Shown: positions 25,335-34,367 of the stretch, piece by piece
Position numbering within the stretch: position 1 is the stretch's first letter
Layout: every line of letters begins with the position of its first letter
Source of the DNA: JACVRW01 sp963751105
GTDB lineage: Bacteria; Actinomycetota; Thermoleophilia; Solirubrobacterales; Thermoleophilaceae
Direction: 5' to 3'
Length of the DNA: 64,000 nt
Assembly (NCBI GenBank): GCA_963751105.1
Contig: CAVVTG010000002.1
Span: forward strand, 558,001-622,000
The notes under the pieces: model-generated
The model's input: the letters and a program-made list of their open reading frames with translations, nothing else
What the model was told of the DNA's origin: nothing
Databases searched by the model: none
Position numbers and translations under genes: made by a program

Positions 25335-26228
25335 TCAGTCCGTCCGGCGTCGCCTGAAGGAGCGCGCCGCCCCCAGGCCGGCTCGCAGCGGCGCGGTCAG
25401 CTGCCAGCTGCGTGACGACTCGTAGAAGCTGCGCAGCCGGACGAGCTCCGCGACGTGGTCGCGGCGCAGCTGGAGCAGGTTGTGGCGCAGGGCGGCGAAC
25501 TCGCGGGGCTCGCCGGGCTCGGGTCGCTCGACCTCCTCCACCGTCAGCTCGACGTCGCGCTTGCGCAGCAGCGCCCAGCTCTGACCGTGGACCATCGGCT
25601 CAACGCGCACGATCTCGAAGAGCCGTCCCCAGTGAGCGCTCACCCACCAGTCGGACATGAGGACCATGGGGCCGCCGATCTCCCAATCCTGGTCGTGGCG
25701 CAACGCGTTCATGCCCACCCGGTCCTCGTCCCAGGGCTCGCCGATCAGCTCCTCGGAGGTCCAGCGGCCCATGTAGGTGGCGATCAGCAGCCCGTCCGGC
25801 TTCAGCAGCCGGTGCAGCTCGAGCAGCCAGGGAATCGATGAATCGGTGAGGTGGGTGAACACCGACAGGGCCCAGATCAGGTCGAAGCTCGCCGGCTCGA
25901 GCCCCAGCGGTGGCGCCTCGCCCGACAGGCGGACATGCAGCGGAGGGCACAGCGTCTGGTCGAGCCACTCGATGCTGCGGGAGTCGATGTCGGCCCCCCA
26001 CAGCTCGCCCTGCCCGGCCTCGTCGAGGAAGTGACGAAGCGTGCGGCCCGCCCCGCAGCCGAAGTCCAGCACGCGCCGGCCCTCGAACGACCAGTCGTCG
26101 GGCAGCAGGCTCAGCAGCGCGCCGCGCGCCTCCGCGCCGTGCTGGTCGTAGATCACGTAGGGCTCGTCGCTGCCGTCGAGCGAGCACACGCGGTTCGCGA
26201 GCTCGGGAGGCGGAAAGGGTGCTCTCAC
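25335..26228 (-). CDS. Class I SAM-dependent methyltransferase with SWQLTAPLR tail
   Basis: 297 residues from the GTG at 26228, which overlaps the flippase stop by 4 bp. Core motifs VLDFGCGAGRTLRHFLDEAG, LWGADIDSRSIEWL, FDLIWALSVFTHLTD and LLIATYMGRW mirror the convergent neighbour at 24421. After a short coiled region the C-terminus carries SSRSWQLTAPLRAG and a basic end, like the tail of the glycosyltransferase at 20713. The tandem, convergent paralogues probably arose by local duplication with inversion. Target unknown. Confidence 0.8.
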   Translation of the reverse strand: MRAPFPPPELANRVCSLDGSDEPYVIYDQHGAEARGALLSLLPDDWSFEGRRVLDFGCGAGRTLRHFLDEAGQGELWGADIDSRSIEWLDQTLCPPLHVRLSGEAPPLGLEPASFDLIWALSVFTHLTDSSIPWLLELHRLLKPDGLLIATYMGRWTSEELIGEPWDEDRVGMNALRHDQDWEIGGPMVLMSDWWVSAHWGRLFEIVRVEPMVHGQSWALLRKRDVELTVEEVERPEPGEPREFAALRHNLLQLRRDHVAELVRLRSFYESSRSWQLTAPLRAGLGAARSFRRRRTD

Positions 26229-27556
26229 GTCGTCGGCTCGGCGATCGGCGCAGCAACGGAGCCGGCGGGAGCCGGTCGCCCCAGCGCCAGGAACAGCACC
26301 ACGGCGGCGCACACGGCCTGCACGGCCAGCAGGGCCATCGCCACGCGCGTGAGATCGTCGCCCACCGCCACCAGGGCCAGCACCTCCGCCACCACGCCGG
26401 CGGCCAGGATCCAGATGAAGCGGTACTGGCGAAGCGCCAGCAGATACTGCACGGCCAGATAGGTGCAGGCGAGGAGCACCATCGCCAGGCCGAGCCAGGG
26501 CAGGGCGTCGGACGCCAGCGTCAGGTCCTCGCCGAAGACCGCCTCGAGCAGGGGCTTGCCCGCCGCGACGTAGATCAGCACCATGGGAACTCCGCCGGCC
26601 ACGATCAGGCCCAGGCAGCGCACCAGGATGGAGCGCGCGTCCTCGCCGGTCGTCACGCGGCGCGCCGCCTCCGGAACGAGGTACATGCCGAGACCCACCG
26701 CGATCCAGATGATCGCCTTCGCGGCCACGGCGGCCACGGCGTAGGAGCCGGCGGCGTCGCCCGAGACCTCGTGCTTGACCACGATCACGTGGAGCTCCTG
26801 GATGGCCAGCAGCAGGGTCAGAGCGATCACGGGGGCCCGCGCGCCCACGAGCAGCTCGCGCAGCGGAGACTCGGCCGCCGACTGGGGATCGGCGGGAGGC
26901 AGCTCGCGGCCGAGCGGCACGAGCAGAACGAGCGCCATGGCCGCGAACGCGAGGGCGGCGCCCAGGAAGGCGCCGGTCACGTCGAGCCCGACACCCACCA
27001 GCAGCAGACCGAAGACGATCCGCGACGTGGCCTCGCCGACGATCGAGAAGGCCACGGCGCGGTAGCGCTGGAAGCCCTGCAGCACGCCGCGCTCCACGCA
27101 CACGATCACCCACAGCATCGCCGTGAGCGGGACCGCGGCCGCGCCCCACACGTCGTCGACGTTGATGATCGCCCCGATCACCGAACGCAGCGGAATGGCG
27201 GCCAGGGCCACCACCACGGTGGCGATGGCCAGCCGCACCAGCCACCTGCGCACGCCGGCACCCACGTTCGGGACGCCCTCGGCGAGCTCTCCGCTCACCT
27301 CTCGGGCCACGGCGATCTGCAGCGCCGACCCCGGGACCATGAGGATGATGTAGGCCGACACCAGCACCGCCAGCGAGCCGTAACCGGTGGCGCCGAGGAG
27401 GCGCGCGAAGATGACCGTGAACACGAGCGCCAGGACGTTCTGAGCGATCACGGCGGCGCCCATGCCGGCCGCCCGGCCGGTGTCGGATCGGGTCAGGTCG
27501 GCCATCAGCGCCCGCAGGCCGCTTGACCGGCGGCGAGAGATACCCGGCGCGCGCAC
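26225..27556 (-). CDS. Polysaccharide flippase (Wzx/MATE-like, MOP superfamily)
   Basis: 443 residues with about twelve membrane helices. The first helices (AAVIAQNVLALVFTVIFARLLGATGYGSLA) contain the FARLLG.. YG signature of polysaccharide biosynthesis flippases. It would move lipid-linked oligosaccharide across the membrane. GTG at 27556 is favoured because TAGTCT lies 6 bases upstream; ATG at 27505 is the alternative. With the ABC exporter at 5673-7821 the locus has two distinct export routes. Confidence 0.85.
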   Translation of the reverse strand: MRAPGISRRRSSGLRALMADLTRSDTGRAAGMGAAVIAQNVLALVFTVIFARLLGATGYGSLAVLVSAYIILMVPGSALQIAVAREVSGELAEGVPNVGAGVRRWLVRLAIATVVVALAAIPLRSVIGAIINVDDVWGAAAVPLTAMLWVIVCVERGVLQGFQRYRAVAFSIVGEATSRIVFGLLLVGVGLDVTGAFLGAALAFAAMALVLLVPLGRELPPADPQSAAESPLRELLVGARAPVIALTLLLAIQELHVIVVKHEVSGDAAGSYAVAAVAAKAIIWIAVGLGMYLVPEAARRVTTGEDARSILVRCLGLIVAGGVPMVLIYVAAGKPLLEAVFGEDLTLASDALPWLGLAMVLLACTYLAVQYLLALRQYRFIWILAAGVVAEVLALVAVGDDLTRVAMALLAVQAVCAAVVLFLALGRPAPAGSVAAPIAEPTT

Positions 27557-27562
27557 GGCGCC

Positions 27563-27568
27563 AGACTA
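27563..27568 (-). promoter_or_regulatory. Candidate -10 box TAGTCT (minus strand)
   Basis: TAGTCT is 6 bases from the GTG at 27556, so transcription would start at the initiation codon. It supports the longer start of the flippase. Confidence 0.45.
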
Positions 27569-27600
27569 CCCCCGAGCCTTCGTTTTCGACGCTGCGCGAC

Positions 27601-27606
27601 TAGCAT
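27601..27606 (+). promoter_or_regulatory. Candidate -10 box TAGCAT
   Basis: TAGCAT precedes GGGAGG (27618-27623) and a CTG at 27630 that is the first in-frame codon able to start the sulfatase-like protein. It is divergent to the flippase promoter. Confidence 0.4.
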
Positions 27607-27629
27607 CGCCGCCGCGTGGGAGGTCTGCT

Positions 27630-30147
27630 CTGACCCCGCCCGGCGCCGCGGGGACTGAGGCGCCGGCAGAATCGAGTTCCCCCAAGCGCGCGGTCATCCG
27701 CGAGCTGGCCGTCGCCTGGCTGCATCTCGCCGTGCTGTGGATGTTCGCCTTCGCCCGCCCTCTGTTCCAGGTGCTCGAGGACAGTCCGGCGTTCTTCGTC
27801 GCGCGCGGCAACACCACCGCCGACATCGTCCTCCTCGCTCTGGGCGCCGCCTTCGTCCCGCCCACCCTGCTGGTGCTCTGCGAGGCCGTGCTGATCCCGC
27901 TGCGCGCCGCCCGCCGGGCGCTCCATCTGGTGTTCGTCGCCGTCCTGGTCGCCGCGATCGTGCTCCAGGCCCTCGACGGCCTGGCCGGCGGGCCGGCCGT
28001 ACTGCTGATCGCGGCCGCGCTCGCGATCGGCGCAGGGGGCGCGTGGGCCTACGCCCGCACCCGCTTCGCACCGGCCGTGCTCACGGTGTTGTCGCCCGTA
28101 CCGGTCCTCCTGGTCGCCTACTTCCTGCTGCTGTCGCCCGTGTCCGACCTGGTGCTGCCCGAGGACGTGGAGGCGGCGGGCGCGGGCAAGAGCCGCAGCT
28201 CCACCCCGGTGGTCTTCGTGGTCTTCGACGAGTTCTCGGGCGCCTCGCTGGCGGATTCGAGCGGGAAGGTGGACGCGTCGCGCTTTCCCAACCTGGCGGC
28301 CCTCTCCGGGGACGCGACCTGGTACCCGAACGCCACCACGGTCGCCGACGAGACCACCGCGGCCGTGCCGGCGCTGCTCTCCGGACAGCGCCCTGAGAAG
28401 GGCAAGCTGCCGATCGCGTCGGACCATCCGGTGAATCTGTTCACGGCGCTCGAGGACAGCCATTCCCTCAACGTCGTCGAGCCCGCCACCGACCTGTGTC
28501 CCGAGCGCCTCTGCTCGCAGGCGCGACCGTCGCTGCGCAGCCGGCTGCGTGCCCTGGCCGACGACCTGAGCGTGGTCTCGGCGTACCAGTTGCTGCCGGC
28601 CGACCTCGAGGACGGGCTGCCCGAGGTGGACCGGACCTTCGCCGGCTTCCGCGAAGGCGGGCGAGACGATGCTGCCCGAGAGCGCCGGCGTCCCGGCCGC
28701 CGGACTGGAGAACCGCCCGGGTCAATTCGCGCAGTACATGCGGGGCATCGACGGAACCGCGTCCAGGCCTCAGCTCGACTTCCTGCACCTCGCCCTCCCG
28801 CATTTCCCCTGGCAGTACCTGCCCTCGGGGCAGTCGTACGACGTCGCCGGCCCCGACCCGCCCGGCCTGTCCAGCGAACACTGGTCACCTGAACCGTGGT
28901 TGAGCCGGCAGGGCTATCAGCGCTACCTCCTCCAGCTGGGCTACGTGGACAGGCTGCTCGGCCGCCTGATCGAGCGGTTGCGCGCCGAGGGCCTCTACGA
29001 CCGCTCGCTGATCGTCGTGACCGCCGACCACGGCATCAGCTTCCGGGCCGACCTCAACCGGCGCGTGGTCGTTCCCGGCAACGCCCCCGACATCGCCAAC
29101 GTGCCGCTGTTCGTCAAGCAGCCGGGGCAGGAATCCGGCCGCGTGGACGAAGGCCATGCGCGGACGATCGACGTCCTGCCGACCGTCGCGGAGGCCGTCG
29201 GCATACGGCTTGGCGACGAGGTGGACGGGCGTCCGCTGGGACAGCCGGGCGCGCGCGAAGGCCGGGTCAGGGTCAGCTCCTACACCGGCAATCCCGTCGA
29301 GCTGTCGTTCGGCGATTTCGTGCGCCGGCGCGACGCCGAGGTGGCGCGCCGGCGACGGCTCTTTCCGGGTGACGGCTTCGACGGAGTGTTCGCCTCGGCG
29401 CCGAGCGCCGGGCTGGTCGGCGAGCCCGTCCGCTCTGTTCCGGCCGGCGGGCCGGCGAAGTTCCGGGTGGAGCTCGACTTCCGGAGCGGGTTCGCGGCGT
29501 TTTCGCCCGGCTCCACGAGCGTCCCTGCGTTCGTGACGGGACGCGTGACCGGAGCGGCCGACGCCGGCGAGCTGGTGGCGATCGCGGTCAACGGCCGCAT
29601 TGCCGCGGTTACGAAGAGCTTTCGCGACGGGGCGGACATCCGCGTCGGGGCGATGATCTCGCCGCGGGTGCTTCGGACCGGTGCGAACCGGGTCGATGCG
29701 CTCGCTGTGAACGGCAGCGGCGCCACGCTCCGCCTTGCCCGCGTCGGCAGCACCGGAGGCGAGGACGCTTCGTTGGTCCGCGACGGGGAAGAGCTCGTGA
29801 TGGTGATCGGCGGAGACCGCATCCCGGTGACCCCGGGAGCAGCGGACGGGTGGCTGGATGCCTCCTCCGCGGACGACACGGCCACGATCAGCGGATGGGC
29901 CACGGACGCCCGGCATCGCCGTGCGGCCGACCGCGTTCTGCTGTTCGACGACGGCCGCCTGGTCGAGGCCACAGCGCCGTCGGTGGTCAGGGCCGACGTG
30001 GCCAAGGAGTTCCAGAGCCTGGGCGTGGCCAAGTCAGGTTTTCGCTTCGCGGGCATCTCCGGGGGGAGCGAAGCCGTGAGGTCGGGCCGGCTCGTGGCGG
30101 TTGCGCTGGCCGGAGAGGGCGCCTCGAAGCTCAAGTTGCCTCGGTGA
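27630..30147 (+). pseudogene. Sulfatase/alkaline-phosphatase-superfamily membrane protein, copy 1, +1 frameshift near 28656-28663
   Basis: Four or five N-terminal membrane helices lead to a sulfatase-like catalytic domain: VVFDEFSGASL (metal-binding Asp), NATTVADET (candidate Thr nucleophile) and, after the break, VTADHGISF. The frame changes once: it reads FAGFREGG up to about 28662 and resumes as ETMLPESAGVPAAGLENRPGQF one base later. Removing one base between 28656 and 28663 restores a protein of about 838 residues that aligns with copy 2 throughout. No other stop or break is seen, so this is either a very recent mutation or a sequencing error. Family members act outside the membrane as sulfatases or phosphoglycerol/phosphoethanolamine transferases. 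The start is probably CTG 27630 (GGGAGG 6 bases upstream); the ATG at 27462 would run back through the divergent flippase. Confidence 0.7.
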
Positions 30148-32640
30148 CCGAGGAGCGGCGGACAGCGGGCGTCGGGCGGCAGTTGCTCGTGGCGTGGCTG
30201 CATCTCACCGCGCTGTGGGCCTTCGCCCTGGCGCGGCCGCTGTTCGCCGTGCTGGAGGACAGCCCCGAGTTCTTCGTCGCCCGCGGCAACACCAGCTTCG
30301 ACATCGTGCTGCTGGCGCTGGCGGTGACGCTGGTTCCGCCGACGTTGCTGCTGGCGCTCGAGGCCCTGCTGTTCCGATGGGGGAGCGTGCGGCGGGGGTT
30401 GCACCTGTTCTTCGTAGCGGTCCTGATGGCCGTGATCGCCCTCCAGCTGCTGGAGGAGCTCGGGATCGGCTCGACGCTCGCGCTGAGCCTGCTGTCCGTG
30501 GCGATCGGGGTGACCGGCGCGCTGCTGTACGCGAGTACCCGCTTCGTGCCCGCGCGTCATGTCGGTGCTGGCCCTCGCGCCCGTGTTGTTCCTGCTCAAC
30601 TTCCTGTTCGTCTCGCCGGTCTCGGACCTGGTCCTGTCCAATGACGGCGAGGGAGCGGAGTCCTCGAGCGTGGAGAACCCCGTTCCGGTGGTGGTGGTGC
30701 TGTTCGACGAGTTCTCCGGAGCCTCGCTGACCGGCCGTGACGGGCGAATCGACGCCAGCCGCTACCCGAACTTCGCGAGGCTGGCCCGCAGCTCCACCTG
30801 GTACCGCAACGCGACCACGGTGGCCGACGAGACCCCTGAGGCGGTGCCGGCGCTCCTCAGCGGGCGGCGTCCTGTCGGGGACCAGCTGCCGATCGCCGCC
30901 GATCACCCGGACAACCTGTTCACGATGCTGGGCGACGACTATCGCCTGAACGTGAGCGAGCCGGCCACCGATCTCTGCCCCGAGCGGCTGTGCGGGGGCG
31001 AGGAGAGGGCCGGCGCCGACACCCGCCTGCGGGGCCTCTTCGACGACCTCAGTGTCGTGTCCGCCTATCTGGTCCTGCCGGAGGGAGTCGAGGACCGGCT
31101 TCCGGCCGTGGACCAGAACTTCGCCGGTTTCCGTGAGGATGACGGCGGCAGCGCCGCCGGAACCGCCGCCGACATTCCGGAGGGTGGCCTCGAGAACCGG
31201 GCCGGCCAGTTCGATCGCTTCCTCTCGAAGCTTGGACGACCCGCTGACCGGCCGACGCTCGACTTCATCCACATCGCCCTGCCGCACTCGCCGTGGGAGT
31301 ACCTGCCCTCGGGCCAGACCTACCCGGTCAGCGGACCGGACATCCCGGGGGTGAGCGGGGACGAGTGGGCCGCCGACGCCGAGCTTCCCACTCAGGCCTA
31401 CCAGCGTTACCTGCTTCAGCTGGGCTACGCGGACCGCCAGATCGGCAGGCTCCTGGAGCGCATGCGCGAGACCGGGAGGCTCGACCGGTCGCTCCTGGTC
31501 GTGACCGCCGACCACGGGATCGGATTCCGGGCGGGGCAGGGTCGCCGGGCCGCGGACGGCGGCAGCCTGGCCGAGATCGCCAACGTCCCCCTGTTCGTCA
31601 AGACGCCCGGTCAGACGCGGGGCCGAGTCGACGACGGGCCCGCGCTCACGATCGACGTTCTGCCGACGATCGCCGAGCTCCTGGATGCCGGCGCGGGCGA
31701 AGGCGTGGATGGGCGGCCGTTGCCGCACGGGGGCTCAGCGGGCGAGCAGATCGAGGTGCGCACCTTCAGCGGCGACGACGTGACCACGACCTTCGGCGAG
31801 TTCACTCGGCAACGCGACCGGGAAGTGCGGCGGCGCATCGGGCTCTTCGGTGCGGGCAACGGCTTCGCGGGTGTATTCGCCCCGCCCGCGCGGCGGGAGC
31901 TGGTCGGGCGCCGGGTGGCCGAGCTTCCCGTGTCCTCGGCCGCGGCCTTCGGCGTGGAGTTCGACTTCCGGGAGGGTTACGGGGCCTTCAGCCCGGGCAG
32001 CAGCGGCGTTCCCGCCTTCATCACCGGCGTCCTCACGGGGCCGGCACGCGGCGGTGAGGAGGTCGCGGTGGCGGTGAACGGCCGCCTGGCGGCGGTCACG
32101 CGCAGCTATCGGGCGGGAGCCGACATCCGCATTGGCGTGATCGTCCCGCCCGAGGTCTTTCGCGAGGGGACGAACCGGGTGGAGGCGTACGCCCTGTCGG
32201 GCTCGGGATCCGCCACCCGGCTGGCCGGCGCGGGACGGGCCGAGAGCTTGGCGGGGCGGGTCGACCGTGAGGACGGAGGCGAGGCCCTGGTGGGCGTGGG
32301 AGAGCGCGAGATCCCGGTGGAGGAGGGAGTGGCCGACGGCTACATCGACAGCGTGAAGGCCGACGGAGACACGGTCAGCGTGGCCGGGTGGGCCACGGAC
32401 GCTGGGCACGGACAGGCCGCAGAGCGGGTGCTCCTCTTCAGCGGCGAGCGGCTCATCCAGGCGGGGACCCTCACGGGTCCGCGCGAGGATCTGGCCGCGC
32501 AGTACGGACCGGGGGTCGCACTCGCCGGCTTCGAGTTCACCGGCGTCGACGCCGGCGAGGCTCGCGGTGGCCCCGACCGCCTACGTGTATTCGCCGTGGT
32601 CGACGGGCGGGCATCGGAGCTGCGTGGCGGCCAGGGATAG
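30144..32640 (+). pseudogene. Sulfatase/alkaline-phosphatase-superfamily membrane protein, copy 2, +1 frameshift near 30549-30556
   Basis: The GTG at 30144 overlaps the stop of copy 1 (GTGA). The N-terminal membrane part (LLVAWLHLTALWAFALARPLF) runs in one frame to STRFVPA, then one surplus base near 30549-30556 moves the rest into the next frame (VMSVLALAPVLFLLNF). The remainder is open for about 690 codons with FDEFSGASL, NATTVADET, VVTADHGIGF and a C-terminal beta-rich domain (VPAFITGVLTG, AVAVNGRLAAVTRSY) also present in copy 1. Corrected length is about 831 residues. The ATG at 30559 could start a shorter protein lacking the first helices. Function as for copy 1; substrate presumably the surface polymer made upstream. 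Confidence 0.7.
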
Positions 32641-33256
32641 CTCACCCTCCGGCGATGCCGCCAGTCCCCGTCGCTGCTTCGGCGACGCCTCGCCCGACTA
32701 CGCCGCCTACCACGATAAGGAGTGGGGCCGGCCGGTCACGGACGACCGCGACCTGTTCGAGCGCCTCGTGCTCGAGGGCTTCCAGTCCGGCCTTTCGTGG
32801 CTGACCATCCTGCGCAAGCGCGAGAACTTCCGGGCGGCGTTCGCGAACTTCGAGATCGAGAAGGTGGCCGGCTTCAGTGACGACGACGTCGCGCGGCTCC
32901 TGGCCGACGCCGGGATCGTTCGCCACCGGGGCAAGATCGAGGCGGCCGTCGCCAACGCCCGGGCCGCCGCGGCGCTGGAGCTGCCGCTGGCCGAGCTGGT
33001 GTGGTCGCACGCTCCGGCGCGGGAAGGGCCGGCGCCGCGCAGCTTCGAGGAGGTGCCCTCGCTCACGCCCGAGTCCACGGCGCTCTCGAAGGAACTCAAG
33101 CGCCGTGGCTTCCGCTTCGTCGGCCCCACCACCGCCTACGCGGCAATGCAGGCCTGCGGCGTCGTGAACGACCACCTGGCCGCCTGCTGGGTCCGGGACG
33201 AGGTCGAAAAGAAGCGCTCGGCCGTCCGCGGCTATCCTGGGCGCCGGGATGGATGA
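32624..33256 (+). CDS. tag: DNA-3-methyladenine glycosylase I
   Basis: 210 residues from the GTG at 32624, preceded by GGAG at 4 bases and overlapping the sulfatase stop by 17 bp. RCFGDASPDYAAYHDKEWG gives the zinc-ligand Cys and His of Tag; LEGFQSGLSWLTILRKRENF includes the base-pocket Glu; the C-terminal NDHLAACW supplies the second His/Cys zinc pair. Excises 3-methyladenine from alkylated DNA in base excision repair. The neighbour genes do not suggest an alkylation regulon, so the position is probably incidental. Confidence 0.9.
   Translation: MAARDSSPSGDAASPRRCFGDASPDYAAYHDKEWGRPVTDDRDLFERLVLEGFQSGLSWLTILRKRENFRAAFANFEIEKVAGFSDDDVARLLADAGIVRHRGKIEAAVANARAAAALELPLAELVWSHAPAREGPAPRSFEEVPSLTPESTALSKELKRRGFRFVGPTTAYAAMQACGVVNDHLAACWVRDEVEKKRSAVRGYPGRRDG
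33233..33238 (+). promoter_or_regulatory. Candidate -10 box TATCCT inside tag
   Basis: TATCCT lies 10 bases before the ATG at 33249, within the last codons of tag, and could drive the M20 peptidase separately. Confidence 0.35.
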
Positions 33257-34367
33257 ACGCGCTCTCACCGAGCGCCTGATCACCTACGACACGTCCACCC
33301 TGGAGGGAATGCAGGCCGCCGCCGGCTTCGTCAAGGGCTGGCTGGAGGCCCGGGACGTGGAGGTGACGGGCACGACGCACAACGGCCGGCCCGTGCTGGC
33401 CGCCACGATCGGACCCCGCGAGGGGCCGACGATCGTGCTGCACGGCCATCTCGACGTGGTGCCCGCCCGGCCCGAGCAGTTCACGCCGCGCATCGACGGC
33501 GACCGGCTCTACGGCCGCGGCGCCTACGACATGAAGGGCGGCCTGGCCTCGATGATGTGCGCGCTCCACGACCTGACCGCGCAGGGCCGCGTGCGGGTGC
33601 ACTTCGTATGCGTCGCCGACGAGGAGTCCGAGGACCTCGAGGCGCGCGGCTCGGACCATCTGGTCGAGAGCGGCTACCTCGGTGACTTCGCGATCACCGG
33701 CGAGCCCACCAACATGCACATCGGCATCCAGGCCAAGGGCGTCCTGGCGATGCGGATCGAGGTGACCGGCAAGGCGGCCCACGGCTCCACGCCCTGGCTC
33801 GGCGACAACGCGGTGCTGAAGGCGCTCGACGTCTTCCGGGCGATCGAGGGCCTGTCCTTCGCCCGCGAGTCCTCCGACCTCTTCGACCGCCCGTCGATCA
33901 ACCTCGGGCGGATCCTCGGCGGGGACGCCCTCAACCGGGTGCCCGACCTGTGCGCGATCGACGTGGACATCCGCTACCTGCCCGGCCAGGAGCCGGAGGA
34001 CATCCTGAGCGAGGTCGACAAGATCCCGGACACCGCCGTCGTCAAGGTGTTTCAACGCAGGCCTGTGATCGTCGCGCGCGAAAACGTCTACGTGCAGACG
34101 CTCGGCGAGGCCATCTCGCGGGTGGCGCCGCCCACCAGCGAGCGGCTCGGCGTGGGGCGCGACGGCGCCTCGGACGCCATCTCCTTCATCGAGGCGGGCG
34201 TGCCCGCGGTCGAGTGCGGCCCCACCGGCGAAGGTCATCACGGCCCCGAGGAATGGGTTTCGATCCGGTCGCTCGGCCAGTATCGGGAGGCTCTCGTGGA
34301 GTTCGTCACACTCCTCCCCTCCCGCCTCGAGCCCGGCGAGGAGGATCGCCGGCTCAAGATCGCCTGA
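33249..34367 (+). CDS. M20 family metallopeptidase/deacylase (ArgE/DapE-like)
   Basis: 372 residues. Metal-ligand motifs in order: HGHLDVVPA (first His), GRGAYDMKGG (bridging Asp), ADEESED (catalytic and binding Glu), GEPT, and a C-terminal EGHHGPEEW with the last His. The central dimerisation domain begins near VTGKAAHGSTPW. Family enzymes hydrolyse N-acyl amino acids or small peptides (ArgE, DapE, carboxypeptidase G2). The overlap with tag is 8 bp and with the following LytR-CpsA-Psr gene 1 bp. Next to a wall-polymer ligase, an action on cell-wall amino acids is possible but not shown. Confidence 0.85.
   Translation: MDERALTERLITYDTSTLEGMQAAAGFVKGWLEARDVEVTGTTHNGRPVLAATIGPREGPTIVLHGHLDVVPARPEQFTPRIDGDRLYGRGAYDMKGGLASMMCALHDLTAQGRVRVHFVCVADEESEDLEARGSDHLVESGYLGDFAITGEPTNMHIGIQAKGVLAMRIEVTGKAAHGSTPWLGDNAVLKALDVFRAIEGLSFARESSDLFDRPSINLGRILGGDALNRVPDLCAIDVDIRYLPGQEPEDILSEVDKIPDTAVVKVFQRRPVIVARENVYVQTLGEAISRVAPPTSERLGVGRDGASDAISFIEAGVPAVECGPTGEGHHGPEEWVSIRSLGQYREALVEFVTLLPSRLEPGEEDRRLKIA

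Noticed and set aside
24436..27526. Plus-strand frame 25910-27526 opposite the flippase and methyltransferase
   Set aside because: Gln/His/Arg-rich shadow; the minus strand has membrane helices and coupled stop/start overlaps.
27462..27629. Upstream ATG extension of sulfatase-like copy 1
   Set aside because: It would overlap the 5' end of the divergent flippase and both promoters, and the added residues match nothing in copy 2.
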